DNA of 6,511 bases from Clostridia bacterium (GTDB taxonomy: Bacteria > Bacillota > Clostridia > DSM-8532): the NCBI GenBank assembly GCA_026418215.1, contig JAOABT010000415.1, positions 1 through 6,511 on the forward strand. The letters run 5' to 3'. The translations under genes were made by a program, and so were the position numbers. Under the pieces are notes generated by a model that saw only the letters and a program-made list of their open reading frames with translations, searched no databases and was not told where the DNA came from. This document shows, piece by piece, positions 1-6,511 of this stretch. Every line of letters starts with the position of its first letter. The first letter of the stretch is position 1.

Positions 1-16
1 CATGCGAGATATTCAT
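1..16 (-). CDS. spoIIIAD: Probable first codons of SpoIIIAD, cut by the window
   Basis: After the spoIIIAC stop, an ATG at 16-14 opens a frame reading MNISH to the window edge, nine bases downstream. SpoIIIAD is the next gene in every known spoIIIA operon, and the position fits. There is no clear Shine-Dalgarno before it, and a second ATG at 3-1 in another frame could be the start instead. Too little sequence is present for identification by homology; the call rests on gene order. Confidence 0.4.
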
Positions 17-25
17 AAAAAGTGG

Positions 26-220
26 TTAGAACCCGAACAGGGCGTTTACCGTATCAAGGAGGTTGACAATTTCCTTGACCACCATCATCAAGACCACAAC
101 CAGACCTGCCAGAGTGGTCATCATGGCCTGCTCCTCGCGGCCGGATTTGTTTAGAACAATATTCAGGATGGAAACCAGAATGCCGATGGCTGCAATCTTG
201 AAAATCAAATCCACGTTCAT
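26..220 (-). CDS. spoIIIAC: SpoIIIAC, small stage III sporulation membrane protein
   Basis: This 64-residue protein has two hydrophobic helices, about 6-24 (IFKIAAIGILVSILNIVL) and about 35-58 (TTLAGLVVVLMMVVKEIVNLL), separated by a short charged loop with KSGREEQA. The order IAAIGILVSILN, K-G-E-A and GLVVVL-MVV is characteristic of SpoIIIAC, which is about 64-68 residues in spore formers. It is an integral mother-cell membrane part of the SpoIIIA-SpoIIQ channel and is related to the first half of SpoIIIAD. The ATG at 220 is preceded by AAGGGG with eight bases of spacing, so the start is secure. It lies 12 bases after spoIIIAB and just before the probable spoIIIAD start, in the same transcript. 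Nothing unusual was seen. Confidence 0.95.
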   Translation of the reverse strand: MNVDLIFKIAAIGILVSILNIVLNKSGREEQAMMTTLAGLVVVLMMVVKEIVNLLDTVNALFGF

Positions 221-232
221 TTTTCTATCCCC

Positions 233-748
233 TTATATCAGTAGAATGACAGCTGCCGCCCCGCTTAAAGCACCCAGGGTCCGATAGAGCTTACCCTTGG
301 TTTCCATGACCTCACGGGCCTTTTTTTCCATGGCCGAGATCTTTTCCTTCTCCATTTCAAGAACTGATTCCTGAAGCTGGCGGTCGGATTTCCCAAGCAT
401 CTCGCCAAAATCAGAAAGCATCTCCCAATCCGAAGCCTCTAGGGGAAGCTGGTCTTTCTCACTTTGGACGGCCTCTCGCCAGGCACTGCCGGCATCCATC
501 CTCTGCTCCTTCATGATTCGGCCACAGTCTAAAAATACGCCCGACCAGACCCCTCCTATGCTTTCTTTTGCAATATTTTCAAAGGCGGTAAAAAGAGGAA
601 TACCCAAGCCGCAAATTTGATTTTTAAGGCTTAAAAGGCTTTCCGAAAGCTTTTGAAGTGCACGCTGCCTCTCCTGAAGCCTCGCTGAGAGCTTCATCCC
701 TATTGCTGTGCAGCCTGCGAAGATCATGAGGCATCCTATTGCCTTCAT
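233..748 (-). CDS. spoIIIAB: SpoIIIAB, stage III sporulation membrane protein
   Basis: SpoIIIAB is a mother-cell membrane component of the SpoIIIA-SpoIIQ channel and has been compared with the GspF-type platform proteins of secretion systems. From this start the product has 171 residues, about the B. subtilis length. It has a hydrophobic N-terminal segment (MKAIGCLMIFAGCTAIGM), then a soluble helical middle (LQERQRALQKLSESLLSLKNQI, later AFENIAKES and LSDFGEMLGKSDRQ, all matching the family pattern), and a C-terminal hydrophobic helix (TLGALSGAAAVILLI). The start at 748 fits the family N-terminus and lies in a TGATG motif, but its nearest purine run (GGGAAG) is rather far away. An ATG at 772 adds eight residues (MGSSTTLL) and has a better-placed GGTGAT, so it remains a real alternative. 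The gene overlaps the end of spoIIIAA by 125 bases (149 if the start is 772). Twelve bases separate its stop from spoIIIAC. Confidence 0.92.
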   Translation of the reverse strand: MKAIGCLMIFAGCTAIGMKLSARLQERQRALQKLSESLLSLKNQICGLGIPLFTAFENIAKESIGGVWSGVFLDCGRIMKEQRMDAGSAWREAVQSEKDQLPLEASDWEMLSDFGEMLGKSDRQLQESVLEMEKEKISAMEKKAREVMETKGKLYRTLGALSGAAAVILLI

Positions 749-1724
749 CAGAAGTGTAGTACTGCTTCCCATTCGTATCCATCACCCTTGTCCATCTTTT
801 CCCGTTGCGTATCCCTAAAAGGACAATCCGTTCGAATCCATCCTGCAAAACAGGATTAGCATTAAAAAAGCGTTTATTGAAATCCTCAAGGCTGAAGGCA
901 TGTGCGGTGGCTACCAGGCGGACACCGGCATTCCAAGCCATTCGTACGGCTTCCGCATCCTTCATGGTCCCCAGCTCGTCCACAACAATCACGTGGGGAG
1001 CCATGCCTCTCAATACCAGTTCGATGCCTTCACTTTTCCTGCAGCCGTCCAGGATATCGGTTCTGGGCCCCATATCATTCTGGGGAACGCCCCGAAAGCT
1101 CGCCGCGAGCTCCGAGCGCTCGTCAATAACCGCTGTCCGAAGGCCTCTGAAGGTTCCATAGCCATAGCTTATCTGGCGGCAAAGATCTCTTAAAAGTGTT
1201 GTTTTTCCGCATCTCGGCGGGGAGAGGATGAGCGTGTTGTAAATATCCGCCCCATCTCTCAATATGTACTCCATGATGTCCTTGGCACAATTCCTTATCT
1301 GCCTGGAAAGCCGCAAGCATACCGAGGAGATGTCCCGCATGCCTTTTATTCTGTCTCCTTCGTAAACGACAGTTCCGCAGATACCGGCCCGATGTCCGCC
1401 CTTTAAGGTGATGAACCCCCGGCTGATGTCCTCCTGATAAGCGTAAATGGATTGCTCACACAACAGGCAGAACAGGTCCTTCATCTCAGCAGCCGAAACC
1501 ATCAGGGCAAATCGGGGGTTGTCCCACAAGGTTCCGTCGGCTCCGATAAACTGATCGTCTCCCGCAAAAACACCCATCAAGGGAAGACCGCCCCGTATGC
1601 GGAGCTCTTCGAGCTCATAAAGCCTGTCCCGCTTCATACCCATAACTGCCTTCCTGATCCGGTCAGGCAGATAGGACGAAAGGACTTCCTCTATGCTCTC
1701 GCTGTTCTCACGGATGACGCTCAA
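624..1724 (-). CDS. spoIIIAA: SpoIIIAA, stage III sporulation ATPase, with an out-of-family C-terminal extension
   Basis: SpoIIIAA is the ATPase of the SpoIIIA-SpoIIQ channel, related to type II/IV secretion ATPases, and acts at the inner face of the mother-cell membrane around the forespore. In the 366-residue product, Walker A is SPPRCGKTT at 168-176, an acidic motif DERSE lies at 201-205, Walker B is VIVVDELG at 245-252, and ATAHA follows at 272-276. FERIVLLGIRNG then RVMDTNGKQYY (about 297-323) resembles the normal family C-terminus. The family is usually a little over 300 residues (307 in B. subtilis, from memory), so the product should end near 325. Instead residues 326-366 are read from inside spoIIIAB in another frame, with the stop TAA at 624. 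The start is TTG, chosen for its strong ribosome site. It is the first gene of the operon, about 30 bases after a sigma-E start. Identity is firm; whether the tail is real, tolerated or caused by a base error is open. Confidence 0.95.
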   Translation of the reverse strand: MSVIRENSESIEEVLSSYLPDRIRKAVMGMKRDRLYELEELRIRGGLPLMGVFAGDDQFIGADGTLWDNPRFALMVSAAEMKDLFCLLCEQSIYAYQEDISRGFITLKGGHRAGICGTVVYEGDRIKGMRDISSVCLRLSRQIRNCAKDIMEYILRDGADIYNTLILSPPRCGKTTLLRDLCRQISYGYGTFRGLRTAVIDERSELAASFRGVPQNDMGPRTDILDGCRKSEGIELVLRGMAPHVIVVDELGTMKDAEAVRMAWNAGVRLVATAHAFSLEDFNKRFFNANPVLQDGFERIVLLGIRNGKRWTRVMDTNGKQYYTSDEGNRMPHDLRRLHSNRDEALSEASGEAACTSKAFGKPFKP

Positions 1725-1730
1725 ACGCTA

Positions 1731-1738
1731 CCCCTCCC
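1731..1738 (-). promoter_or_regulatory. Strong ribosome binding site for the TTG start of spoIIIAA
   Basis: GGGAGGGG sits six bases (TAGCGT) before a TTG codon at 1724. The site is close to ideal, and no ATG or GTG in frame nearby has a comparable one. This decides the start as TTG. Confidence 0.8.
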
Positions 1739-1747
1739 AAGGCAAAT

Positions 1748-1777
1748 GTACGGACATGCTTAAATGTATGCCCGTAC
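1748..1777. repeat. Imperfect 12-bp inverted repeat over the sigma-E -10 element
   Basis: The plus-strand arms gtacggacatgc (1748-1759) and gtatgcccgtac (1766-1777) are inverted copies with 10 of 12 positions matching, around a 6-base AT centre (ttaaat). One arm covers part of the -10 element and spacer, the other the predicted transcription start. This placement is typical of an operator, but no binding protein can be named. It would not be wholly present in the transcript, so an RNA role is less likely. Confidence 0.5.
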
Positions 1778-1791
1778 TTGTCCCGATATGA
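1763..1791 (-). promoter_or_regulatory. Sigma-E promoter of the spoIIIA operon
   Basis: On the minus strand TCATATC (1785-1791) is followed after exactly 14 bases by CATACATT (1763-1770). The established sigma-E consensus is about KMATATT-14-CATACANT, so the -10 matches fully and the -35 misses only the last base. The spoIIIA operon is a known sigma-E target in the mother cell of B. subtilis, which supports the call. Predicted transcription start is near 1756, giving a leader of about 30 bases. The -35 lies two bases past the upstream terminator's T run. Confidence 0.85.
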
Positions 1792-1793
1792 AT

Positions 1794-1825
1794 AAAAAAA
1801 CCGCTGTCTCAAAAGACAGCGGTTT
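1794..1825 (-). terminator. Rho-independent terminator after the PrsA/SurA-like gene
   Basis: Read on the minus strand, AAACCGCTGTCT and AGACAGCGGTTT form a perfect 12-bp stem closed by a four-base TTTG loop and followed by seven T's (1794-1800, partly inside the run after the stem). It starts 27 bases beyond the stop at 1853. On the plus strand the stem is followed by only three T's, so it should work in one direction. It ends the mfd/foldase transcript before spoIIIA. Confidence 0.93.
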
Positions 1826-1852
1826 ACAGGCGTTTTAAGGTAGTGATTTCAG

Positions 1853-2995
1853 TTATTTGTAGGAAATAGCATCGTAGACGCGATCATTCTTAATGATGTT
1901 ATAGCGGCTATCCTTAGCCCATTTATCCAGCTCATCGTCATAGAACTTTTCCTTGGCTTCATTGGTCATCTGTGTCGTAACGGTTGCTTTCACATCCTCG
2001 AAGGCTGTACGCTTATCAACCTTCACAACATAGGTGACATATTGTGTGTCAATGATAGTTGCATCACCGACCTTGGCCGAGAAAACATAATCGATGAGGT
2101 TTTGCACACTGGAGTTAGGCGAATAGGTTACGGAGGCCTTGCCAACGGCTTCTACAGCTGCACCGCTGGTGGTTGCCGAGGGCTTCTCCTCGGTGTACTC
2201 AGCGATAACCTTATCTACATTCTCGCCGCTCTGAATCTTGCTCAGAGCTTCGTCAGCCTTCTTTTTCTTTGCAGCGAGCTGGTCGGCAGCCAGCTCCTTG
2301 CCGGTAGCCTGATCAAGCTTGTAGAAGGATACGTAGCTGATATCTACCTTGTCGAAAGCCTTTGGGTCCTTGTTATAATAAGCCTTGGCGTCCGCCTCAC
2401 TTACGGGAGTTGCTGTATAGTTCTTCTTGACGTACTCAGTCTTGAAGCGGTCAATCAGCATGAGATTTTCTGAAATCTTACGAAGCTCATCAACCGTGAT
2501 GCCATAGACACTCTTGACGTAGCTTGCAAACTGGGCATCGCTGTTGCCAATGGAGGATTTGGAGGATTCCAGGAAGCTTGTAACCTCGCTCTTGATGTTG
2601 GCGTCGATCTTGAGACCCATTTCATTTGCTTTGATGATTTGAATCATATAGTCCTTGGAGGCATTCAGCGCTTCGTTCTTTGCGCTCTCCCAGGGATTCT
2701 GTCCGTCGACGGTTTTTGTCCAGAAGGCCTTCTTTTCAGCAGCCGTCTTATCAATGATGCCTTCCTTGGTCTCGGTCGAATACTTCTGCCTGCTTAAAAA
2801 GAACTGATATTCATAGTTTGAAATACGGCTTCCGTTTACGGAGGCGACATAGCTGCCCGAATCAATGATGTAGTAGGTGAGGGCAGCAACCAGCAGCACG
2901 ACGACAACAATGATGATCTTGATACGATTCATCTCTTGCTTAGTCCTCATGAGCTTCTTCTTGTTCGTTGACTTTTCCTTACCGTTTTTATCCAT
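1853..2995 (-). CDS. Membrane-anchored PrsA/SurA-like foldase, parvulin domain probably inactive
   Basis: The product has 380 residues: a Lys-rich cytoplasmic N-terminus (about 1-25), one hydrophobic segment at about 26-45 (KIIIVVVVLLVAALTYYIID), then a large extracellular part. No lipobox is present, because the protein has no cysteine, so it is held by an uncleaved anchor rather than as a PrsA-type lipoprotein. The segment after the anchor (VASVNGSRISNYEYQFFL) resembles the SurA/PrsA N-terminal chaperone domain, and the helical region to about 205 fits it. Residues about 215-330 fit a parvulin fold in outline: VDISYVSF stands where xxHILV is expected, and KVGDATIIDTQYVTYVVKV where a GYHIIKV end is expected. 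The whole protein has no histidine, so the usual parvulin His residues are absent. The inferred role is a chaperone for exported proteins rather than a proline isomerase. It lies 62 bases downstream of mfd and is closed by a strong terminator. Family assignment is by pattern; substrate unknown. Confidence 0.8.
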   Translation of the reverse strand: MDKNGKEKSTNKKKLMRTKQEMNRIKIIIVVVVLLVAALTYYIIDSGSYVASVNGSRISNYEYQFFLSRQKYSTETKEGIIDKTAAEKKAFWTKTVDGQNPWESAKNEALNASKDYMIQIIKANEMGLKIDANIKSEVTSFLESSKSSIGNSDAQFASYVKSVYGITVDELRKISENLMLIDRFKTEYVKKNYTATPVSEADAKAYYNKDPKAFDKVDISYVSFYKLDQATGKELAADQLAAKKKKADEALSKIQSGENVDKVIAEYTEEKPSATTSGAAVEAVGKASVTYSPNSSVQNLIDYVFSAKVGDATIIDTQYVTYVVKVDKRTAFEDVKATVTTQMTNEAKEKFYDDELDKWAKDSRYNIIKNDRVYDAISYK

Positions 2996-3000
2996 CTGTT

Positions 3001-3009
3001 CCACCCTTT
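3001..3009 (-). promoter_or_regulatory. Ribosome binding site that fixes the start of the PrsA/SurA-like gene
   Basis: AAAGGGTGG lies five bases (AACAG) before the ATG at 2995. An in-frame GTG at 3004 falls inside this Shine-Dalgarno sequence and has only an A-rich run upstream, so the ATG is the better start. Confidence 0.7.
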
Positions 3010-3046
3010 TTTTATGCTCAGTGACGAATTACCCTATATACTCAAT

Positions 3047-3075
3047 ATTATAATGAATCAGACCCATAACTGCAA
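3047..3075 (-). promoter_or_regulatory. Candidate sigma-A promoter for the PrsA/SurA-like gene
   Basis: On the minus strand TTGCAG (3070-3075) is followed after 17 bases by a perfect TATAAT (3047-3052). The -10 is consensus and the spacing ideal; the -35 matches TTGACA at only three of six positions. The -35 lies inside the last codons of mfd and the -10 just beyond its stop. Predicted transcription start is near 3040, giving a leader of about 45 bases. No terminator was seen between mfd and the next gene, so read-through from mfd is also possible. Confidence 0.45.
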
Positions 3076-6000
3076 TTTTTGTAGGTCTTGTAATAGAATC
3101 TTAATATTATGAAGGACTTCACGGCGTTTTTCGCCTTTTGTCCTGAGCGACAAATAGGGTTGTTTTCCGGCACTAAACATTAGTTTGCCACGCCACTTGC
3201 CCATCAATTCACCAATCTTTTCGAGAGGCAGGCTGTGATGATCAGAAAAGCTCAAGAGTACAGCCTCTTCGCGCTCCTTAACGGAAATAAAGCCCAGGCT
3301 CCCTGCCAGATTCTTAATATAGGCCACCTCAATCAGTATAGCCGTTTCCTCGGGTATTTCACCATAGCGGTCAAGGAGTTCATCCTGGATATCCAGAATG
3401 TCCTCCTCCGTTTCAACCGCGGCAATAGTACGATACATGTCGATACGCTGATCCTCGTCCTGAATATAGCCGGCATCAATATAAGCACTGGTCTGCAGTT
3501 CAACGGTGACATCCAATGCCCTGTTGGTGACAGGATCGCCCTTAAGCTCGGACACCGTCTCGTCCAGCAGCTTCAAGTACATGTCATAGCCGACCGATTC
3601 CATATGGCCGTGCTGCTCGGGGCCAAGCAGATTACCTGCACCGCGGATTTGGAGGTCCCGCATGGCAATCTTAAAGCCCGAGCCGAACTCGGTGAACTCT
3701 TTGATGGCCTTGAGCCGCTTTTCGGCTATTTCGTTAAGGACCTTGTCCTTTTTATAGGTCAAATACGCATAGGCAAGTCGTGTCGACCTGCCCACCCGGC
3801 CCCTCAGCTGATAAAGCTGGGCAAGACCTAAACGGTCCGAGTCCTCAACAATAATCGTGTTGACATTGGGCATATCAATACCCGACTCAATAATGGTCGT
3901 ACAGACCAGCACATCAAAATCCTTGTCCAGGAAGGATTGGATGACGCGCTCGAGCTCGCGCTCTCCCATCTGACCATGAGCATAGCCCACCTGAGCCTCC
4001 GGAACAAGGCTCTGGATATGCGCCATTTTGGAGTGAATGCCATGAACACGATTATAGAGGTAGAAGACCTGCCCTCCTCGGGCAAGCTCACGATGGATGG
4101 CATCGCGGATGATATCATCACGATGCTCCAGAACATAGGTCTGCACCGGGTAACGGTGCTCCGGCGGGTCCTCCAGCGTGCTGATATCCCGTATACCCGA
4201 CAGCGACATATTCAGCGTACGCGGTATGGGGGTTGCCGAAAGGGTTAGGATGTCGACCTTGGGGTAACGCGCCTTGATCGTTTCCTTATGCTCAACGCCG
4301 AAGCGCTGTTCCTCGTCAACGACAAGAAGGCCCAGATCCTTGAATTTGACCGATTCGGCCAGCATCATGTGGGTTCCGACCAGCACATCAATCCGGCCGC
4401 TTTTAATATCCTTAATGATCGCTTTCTGCTCGGCATCGGACTTAAACCGGCTCAGCATGTCGACGCGCATCGGAAAGCCGGCAAAGCGCTTTTTGAAATT
4501 CTCAAAATGCTGGGAAGCCAGTACGGTGGTGGGTACGAGGAAGGCAGCCTGCTTTCCGTCCATGACAGCTTTGAATACGGCTCTTAAGGCGACCTCCGTC
4601 TTACCGTAGCCAACATCTCCGCAAAGCAGCCTATCCATAATGGTTTCAGCTTCCATGTCCCTCTTGATTTCTTCTATACAGCGGAGCTGGTCCGGGGTTT
4701 CCTCGTAAGGAAAAGCCTCCTCGAACTGCTTCTGCCAAACCGTATCGGGAGCAAAGGAATGCCCCCTTGTGTTACGCCTTTCAGCCTGGATTTTAATGAG
4801 GCTGTCGGCAAGCACTCTTAACGATTCCTTTACCTTTGTCTTGGCCTTGGCCCATTCGGTGCCGCCGAGCTTGTTGAGCTTGGGCTCACGCCCCTCGGAG
4901 CCTATATACTTTTGGATAAGGTCCATGCTGGTTGTGGGAATATAAAGTGAGCCGCCGTCTTTATAGCTTATTTTAAGGTAATCCTTGCGGATGCCCTCCA
5001 CCATAAGCTGCTCGATGCCGTTGTAGACACCGATACCATGGGCCTGATGCACGACGAAGTCTCCAACCTTCAGGTCGGTAAAGGAGGATATGCGCTTGCC
5101 CTTCTCATAGGACCTCTTCTTGGCGTGTCTTGCCCTTGCGTTGGCAATATCGCTCTCAGCCACCACAACAAGCTTTTCATCCTGATAAACAAAGCCGGTC
5201 TGCAGGTGCCCATGGTCAACCACTACGGAAATATCCTGCGGCCAAGGGTGTTCTTCCTTTAGATGAACTGAAACAACACCTTTTTCCCTAAGCTCTTCCG
5301 AGAGTCTTTCCACGCGCTCTTCTGCAGAGCAGAGAATAAGAACGCGGTATTGCTCCTGAACCCATTTCTTTATATCATCACTCAAGATATCGAGATTGCC
5401 GCTGTAGGGGCTTATGCTCGTCCCCTTTACCTCAAGCTTGACGGCATCATGATGTGTGAGAGAACGGCTGTCCTGAAACGGTGCCAGGGTCACAATACTA
5501 TTCTTCGCCGCGTATTGCACCAGCGCTTCGACGTCATGGAGCATGGAGAAGGTGCCTTTTAGAATCATGCCCTTCTCGAGGAGGGTTTCGCAGAGATTAT
5601 TCAAGTCCTCCTGCTCATTCTCGATGCGCTCTTTGGTCCTTTCCGGCTCCTCAAAGAAAACCACATGCTTTCCTGTGAGATAATCGAAAATACTGGCCTT
5701 TTGCTCCAAAAGATAAGGGATAAACTTATCAACACCGGTAAAGTAGTGGCTGTCGTGGAGCTTTTCAATATAGTGATGGATGTTCTTCTTAAGAAGGGGG
5801 CGAACCTCCTGTGAAACCGACGGCAATGTTTCTTGAAGCTCTTTCTCGATCTTTTGAGCAATGGTGTGAATCTCTTCCCTCGAATACACAATCTCCCGGG
5901 CGGGGTAAATAAAAAGCTCCTCGCAATTACCAACCGAGCGCTGATTTTCTGGTGAGAACCAACGCATCGAATCAATTTCAATATCAAAAAACTCTAAGCG

Positions 6001-6511
6001 GCAGGGCATTTCGGCATTAACGGGAAAAACGTCCAGAATCCCGCCGCGCTTGGCATACTGGCCTCGGCCCTCAACCTTTTCCTCCCGTTCGTAGCCCATC
6101 TCAAGAAGCTTTTGTTCAAGCTCGCCGCTTTCAAACATGTCGCCGGGCTTTAATGTGATGAGGCGTTCTTTAAAAGCCTCAGCCGGCATTAAAAAGTGCA
6201 TGATGGCTTCTGCGGACGTAACAATAAATTGATAATCCTCGTGAAGAATTTTCACAAGCGTCGCGATACGCTCGTAGGTCTGCTCGTAGCTGCGGGCTTC
6301 CACGTCATAGAGCATGATTTCCCTGTTTGAAAGGTAAACAGCCCTTTCACCCGTTAAGAAGGACAGGTCCATATAGGCCTGGCGTGCTTGCATTTCGTTC
6401 CAGGCAATATAAACACCCTTGAGTCCTGATAGGGCGGCGATGGTTTGGGCAAGATGCCTTTTCTGGGCATCGGAGACTCCGTGTACAAAGGCTTCGGTCC
6501 CGGTCCGGGCC
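3058..6511 (-). CDS. mfd: Transcription-repair coupling factor Mfd (5' end cut by the window)
   Basis: Mfd is a cytoplasmic DNA translocase that pushes stalled RNA polymerase off damaged template and recruits UvrA. About 1150 residues are visible and the frame stays open to the window edge; the family is usually near 1150-1180, so only the first few tens are missing. Numbering from the first visible residue: the UvrB-like module includes RGGILDVFPV and RLEFFD, where Arg155, Arg171 and Phe175 fit the UvrA-contact residues of E. coli Mfd (R165, R181, F185) in spacing. The CarD-like RNA polymerase interaction domain begins near 483 (GDFVVHQAHGIGVYNG). The helicase core has Walker A GDVGYGKT at 631-638, DEEQ at 732-735, then SATPIPRT, TTIIESGIDMPN and QLRGRVGRS, followed by the TRG region and C-terminal D7. 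The gene ends in TGA. The internal ATG at 6393 is not the start, because 39 homologous codons precede it. No frameshift or missing motif was seen. Confidence 0.97.
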   Translation of the reverse strand, partial: ARTGTEAFVHGVSDAQKRHLAQTIAALSGLKGVYIAWNEMQARQAYMDLSFLTGERAVYLSNREIMLYDVEARSYEQTYERIATLVKILHEDYQFIVTSAEAIMHFLMPAEAFKERLITLKPGDMFESGELEQKLLEMGYEREEKVEGRGQYAKRGGILDVFPVNAEMPCRLEFFDIEIDSMRWFSPENQRSVGNCEELFIYPAREIVYSREEIHTIAQKIEKELQETLPSVSQEVRPLLKKNIHHYIEKLHDSHYFTGVDKFIPYLLEQKASIFDYLTGKHVVFFEEPERTKERIENEQEDLNNLCETLLEKGMILKGTFSMLHDVEALVQYAAKNSIVTLAPFQDSRSLTHHDAVKLEVKGTSISPYSGNLDILSDDIKKWVQEQYRVLILCSAEERVERLSEELREKGVVSVHLKEEHPWPQDISVVVDHGHLQTGFVYQDEKLVVVAESDIANARARHAKKRSYEKGKRISSFTDLKVGDFVVHQAHGIGVYNGIEQLMVEGIRKDYLKISYKDGGSLYIPTTSMDLIQKYIGSEGREPKLNKLGGTEWAKAKTKVKESLRVLADSLIKIQAERRNTRGHSFAPDTVWQKQFEEAFPYEETPDQLRCIEEIKRDMEAETIMDRLLCGDVGYGKTEVALRAVFKAVMDGKQAAFLVPTTVLASQHFENFKKRFAGFPMRVDMLSRFKSDAEQKAIIKDIKSGRIDVLVGTHMMLAESVKFKDLGLLVVDEEQRFGVEHKETIKARYPKVDILTLSATPIPRTLNMSLSGIRDISTLEDPPEHRYPVQTYVLEHRDDIIRDAIHRELARGGQVFYLYNRVHGIHSKMAHIQSLVPEAQVGYAHGQMGERELERVIQSFLDKDFDVLVCTTIIESGIDMPNVNTIIVEDSDRLGLAQLYQLRGRVGRSTRLAYAYLTYKKDKVLNEIAEKRLKAIKEFTEFGSGFKIAMRDLQIRGAGNLLGPEQHGHMESVGYDMYLKLLDETVSELKGDPVTNRALDVTVELQTSAYIDAGYIQDEDQRIDMYRTIAAVETEEDILDIQDELLDRYGEIPEETAILIEVAYIKNLAGSLGFISVKEREEAVLLSFSDHHSLPLEKIGELMGKWRGKLMFSAGKQPYLSLRTKGEKRREVLHNIKILLQDLQKLQLWV

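Noticed and set aside
797..803. GGGAAAA run near the end of spoIIIAA as a -1 slippery site
   Set aside because: The zero frame reads GGG AAA AGA, so the heptamer is in the wrong phase for X XXY YYZ slippage, and the zero frame (RVMDTNGKQYY) already matches the family after it. Programmed frameshifting is not supported here.
2996..3004. GTG start at 3004 for the PrsA/SurA-like protein
   Set aside because: The GTG lies inside the AAAGGGTGG ribosome site of the ATG at 2995, and it adds only three residues.
2996..3057. A terminator between mfd and the foldase gene
   Set aside because: No GC-rich stem followed by T's is present on the minus strand; the gap is AT-rich and holds only a promoter-like sequence and a ribosome site.
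3235..3831. Plus-strand open frame of 198 codons opposite mfd
   Set aside because: It mirrors a highly conserved mfd region, has no recognisable domain, and no ribosome site or promoter was noticed. The same holds for plus-strand frames opposite spoIIIAA (805-1763) and the foldase gene (2042-2473).
3058..6393. Start of mfd at the ATG at 6393
   Set aside because: The frame continues upstream without a stop to the window edge, and the extra 39 codons (such as GVSDAQKRHLAQTIAAL and LKGVYIAWNE) fit the Mfd N-terminal domain. The gene is partial, not short.

Overview
The window suggests an endospore-forming Bacillota, most likely of class Clostridia. It carries the start of a spoIIIA sporulation operon beside mfd, SD-type ribosome sites (AAGGGG, GGGAGGGG), and a foldase-like surface protein of PrsA/SurA type. 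GC content is moderate. The genus cannot be fixed from this sequence. All real genes read on the minus strand, so the order of transcription runs from high to low coordinates.

Layout in transcription order. (1) 6511-3058 is mfd, the transcription-repair coupling factor. It is cut by the window edge and lacks only its first few tens of residues. (2) 3057-2996 is a short gap with a candidate sigma-A promoter (TTGCAG-17-TATAAT) overlapping the mfd stop. (3) 2995-1853 is a membrane-anchored PrsA/SurA-like protein whose parvulin region looks degenerate; the whole protein has no histidine and no cysteine. (4) 1852-1725 is a compact control region. It holds a perfect 12-bp stem terminator with seven T's, then, two bases later, a near-consensus sigma-E promoter (TCATATC-14-CATACATT) with a 30-bp imperfect dyad over its -10 element, then a strong ribosome site for a TTG start. 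(5) 1724-624 is spoIIIAA, 748-233 spoIIIAB, 220-26 spoIIIAC, and probably the first five codons of spoIIIAD at 16-1.

The spoIIIA genes encode the mother-cell half of the SpoIIIA-SpoIIQ channel that joins mother cell and forespore after engulfment. SpoIIIAA is the ATPase; AB, AC and AD are membrane parts. The terminator and sigma-E promoter separate this sporulation unit from the mfd/foldase unit.

The most unusual point is the spoIIIAA-spoIIIAB junction. spoIIIAA has lost the expected stop near a TGATG overlap and reads on for 41 codons inside spoIIIAB in another frame. Apart from this, the degenerate foldase and the promoter dyad, the window is ordinary chromosomal core. I see no mobile element, RNA gene, CRISPR array or new defence-like system.
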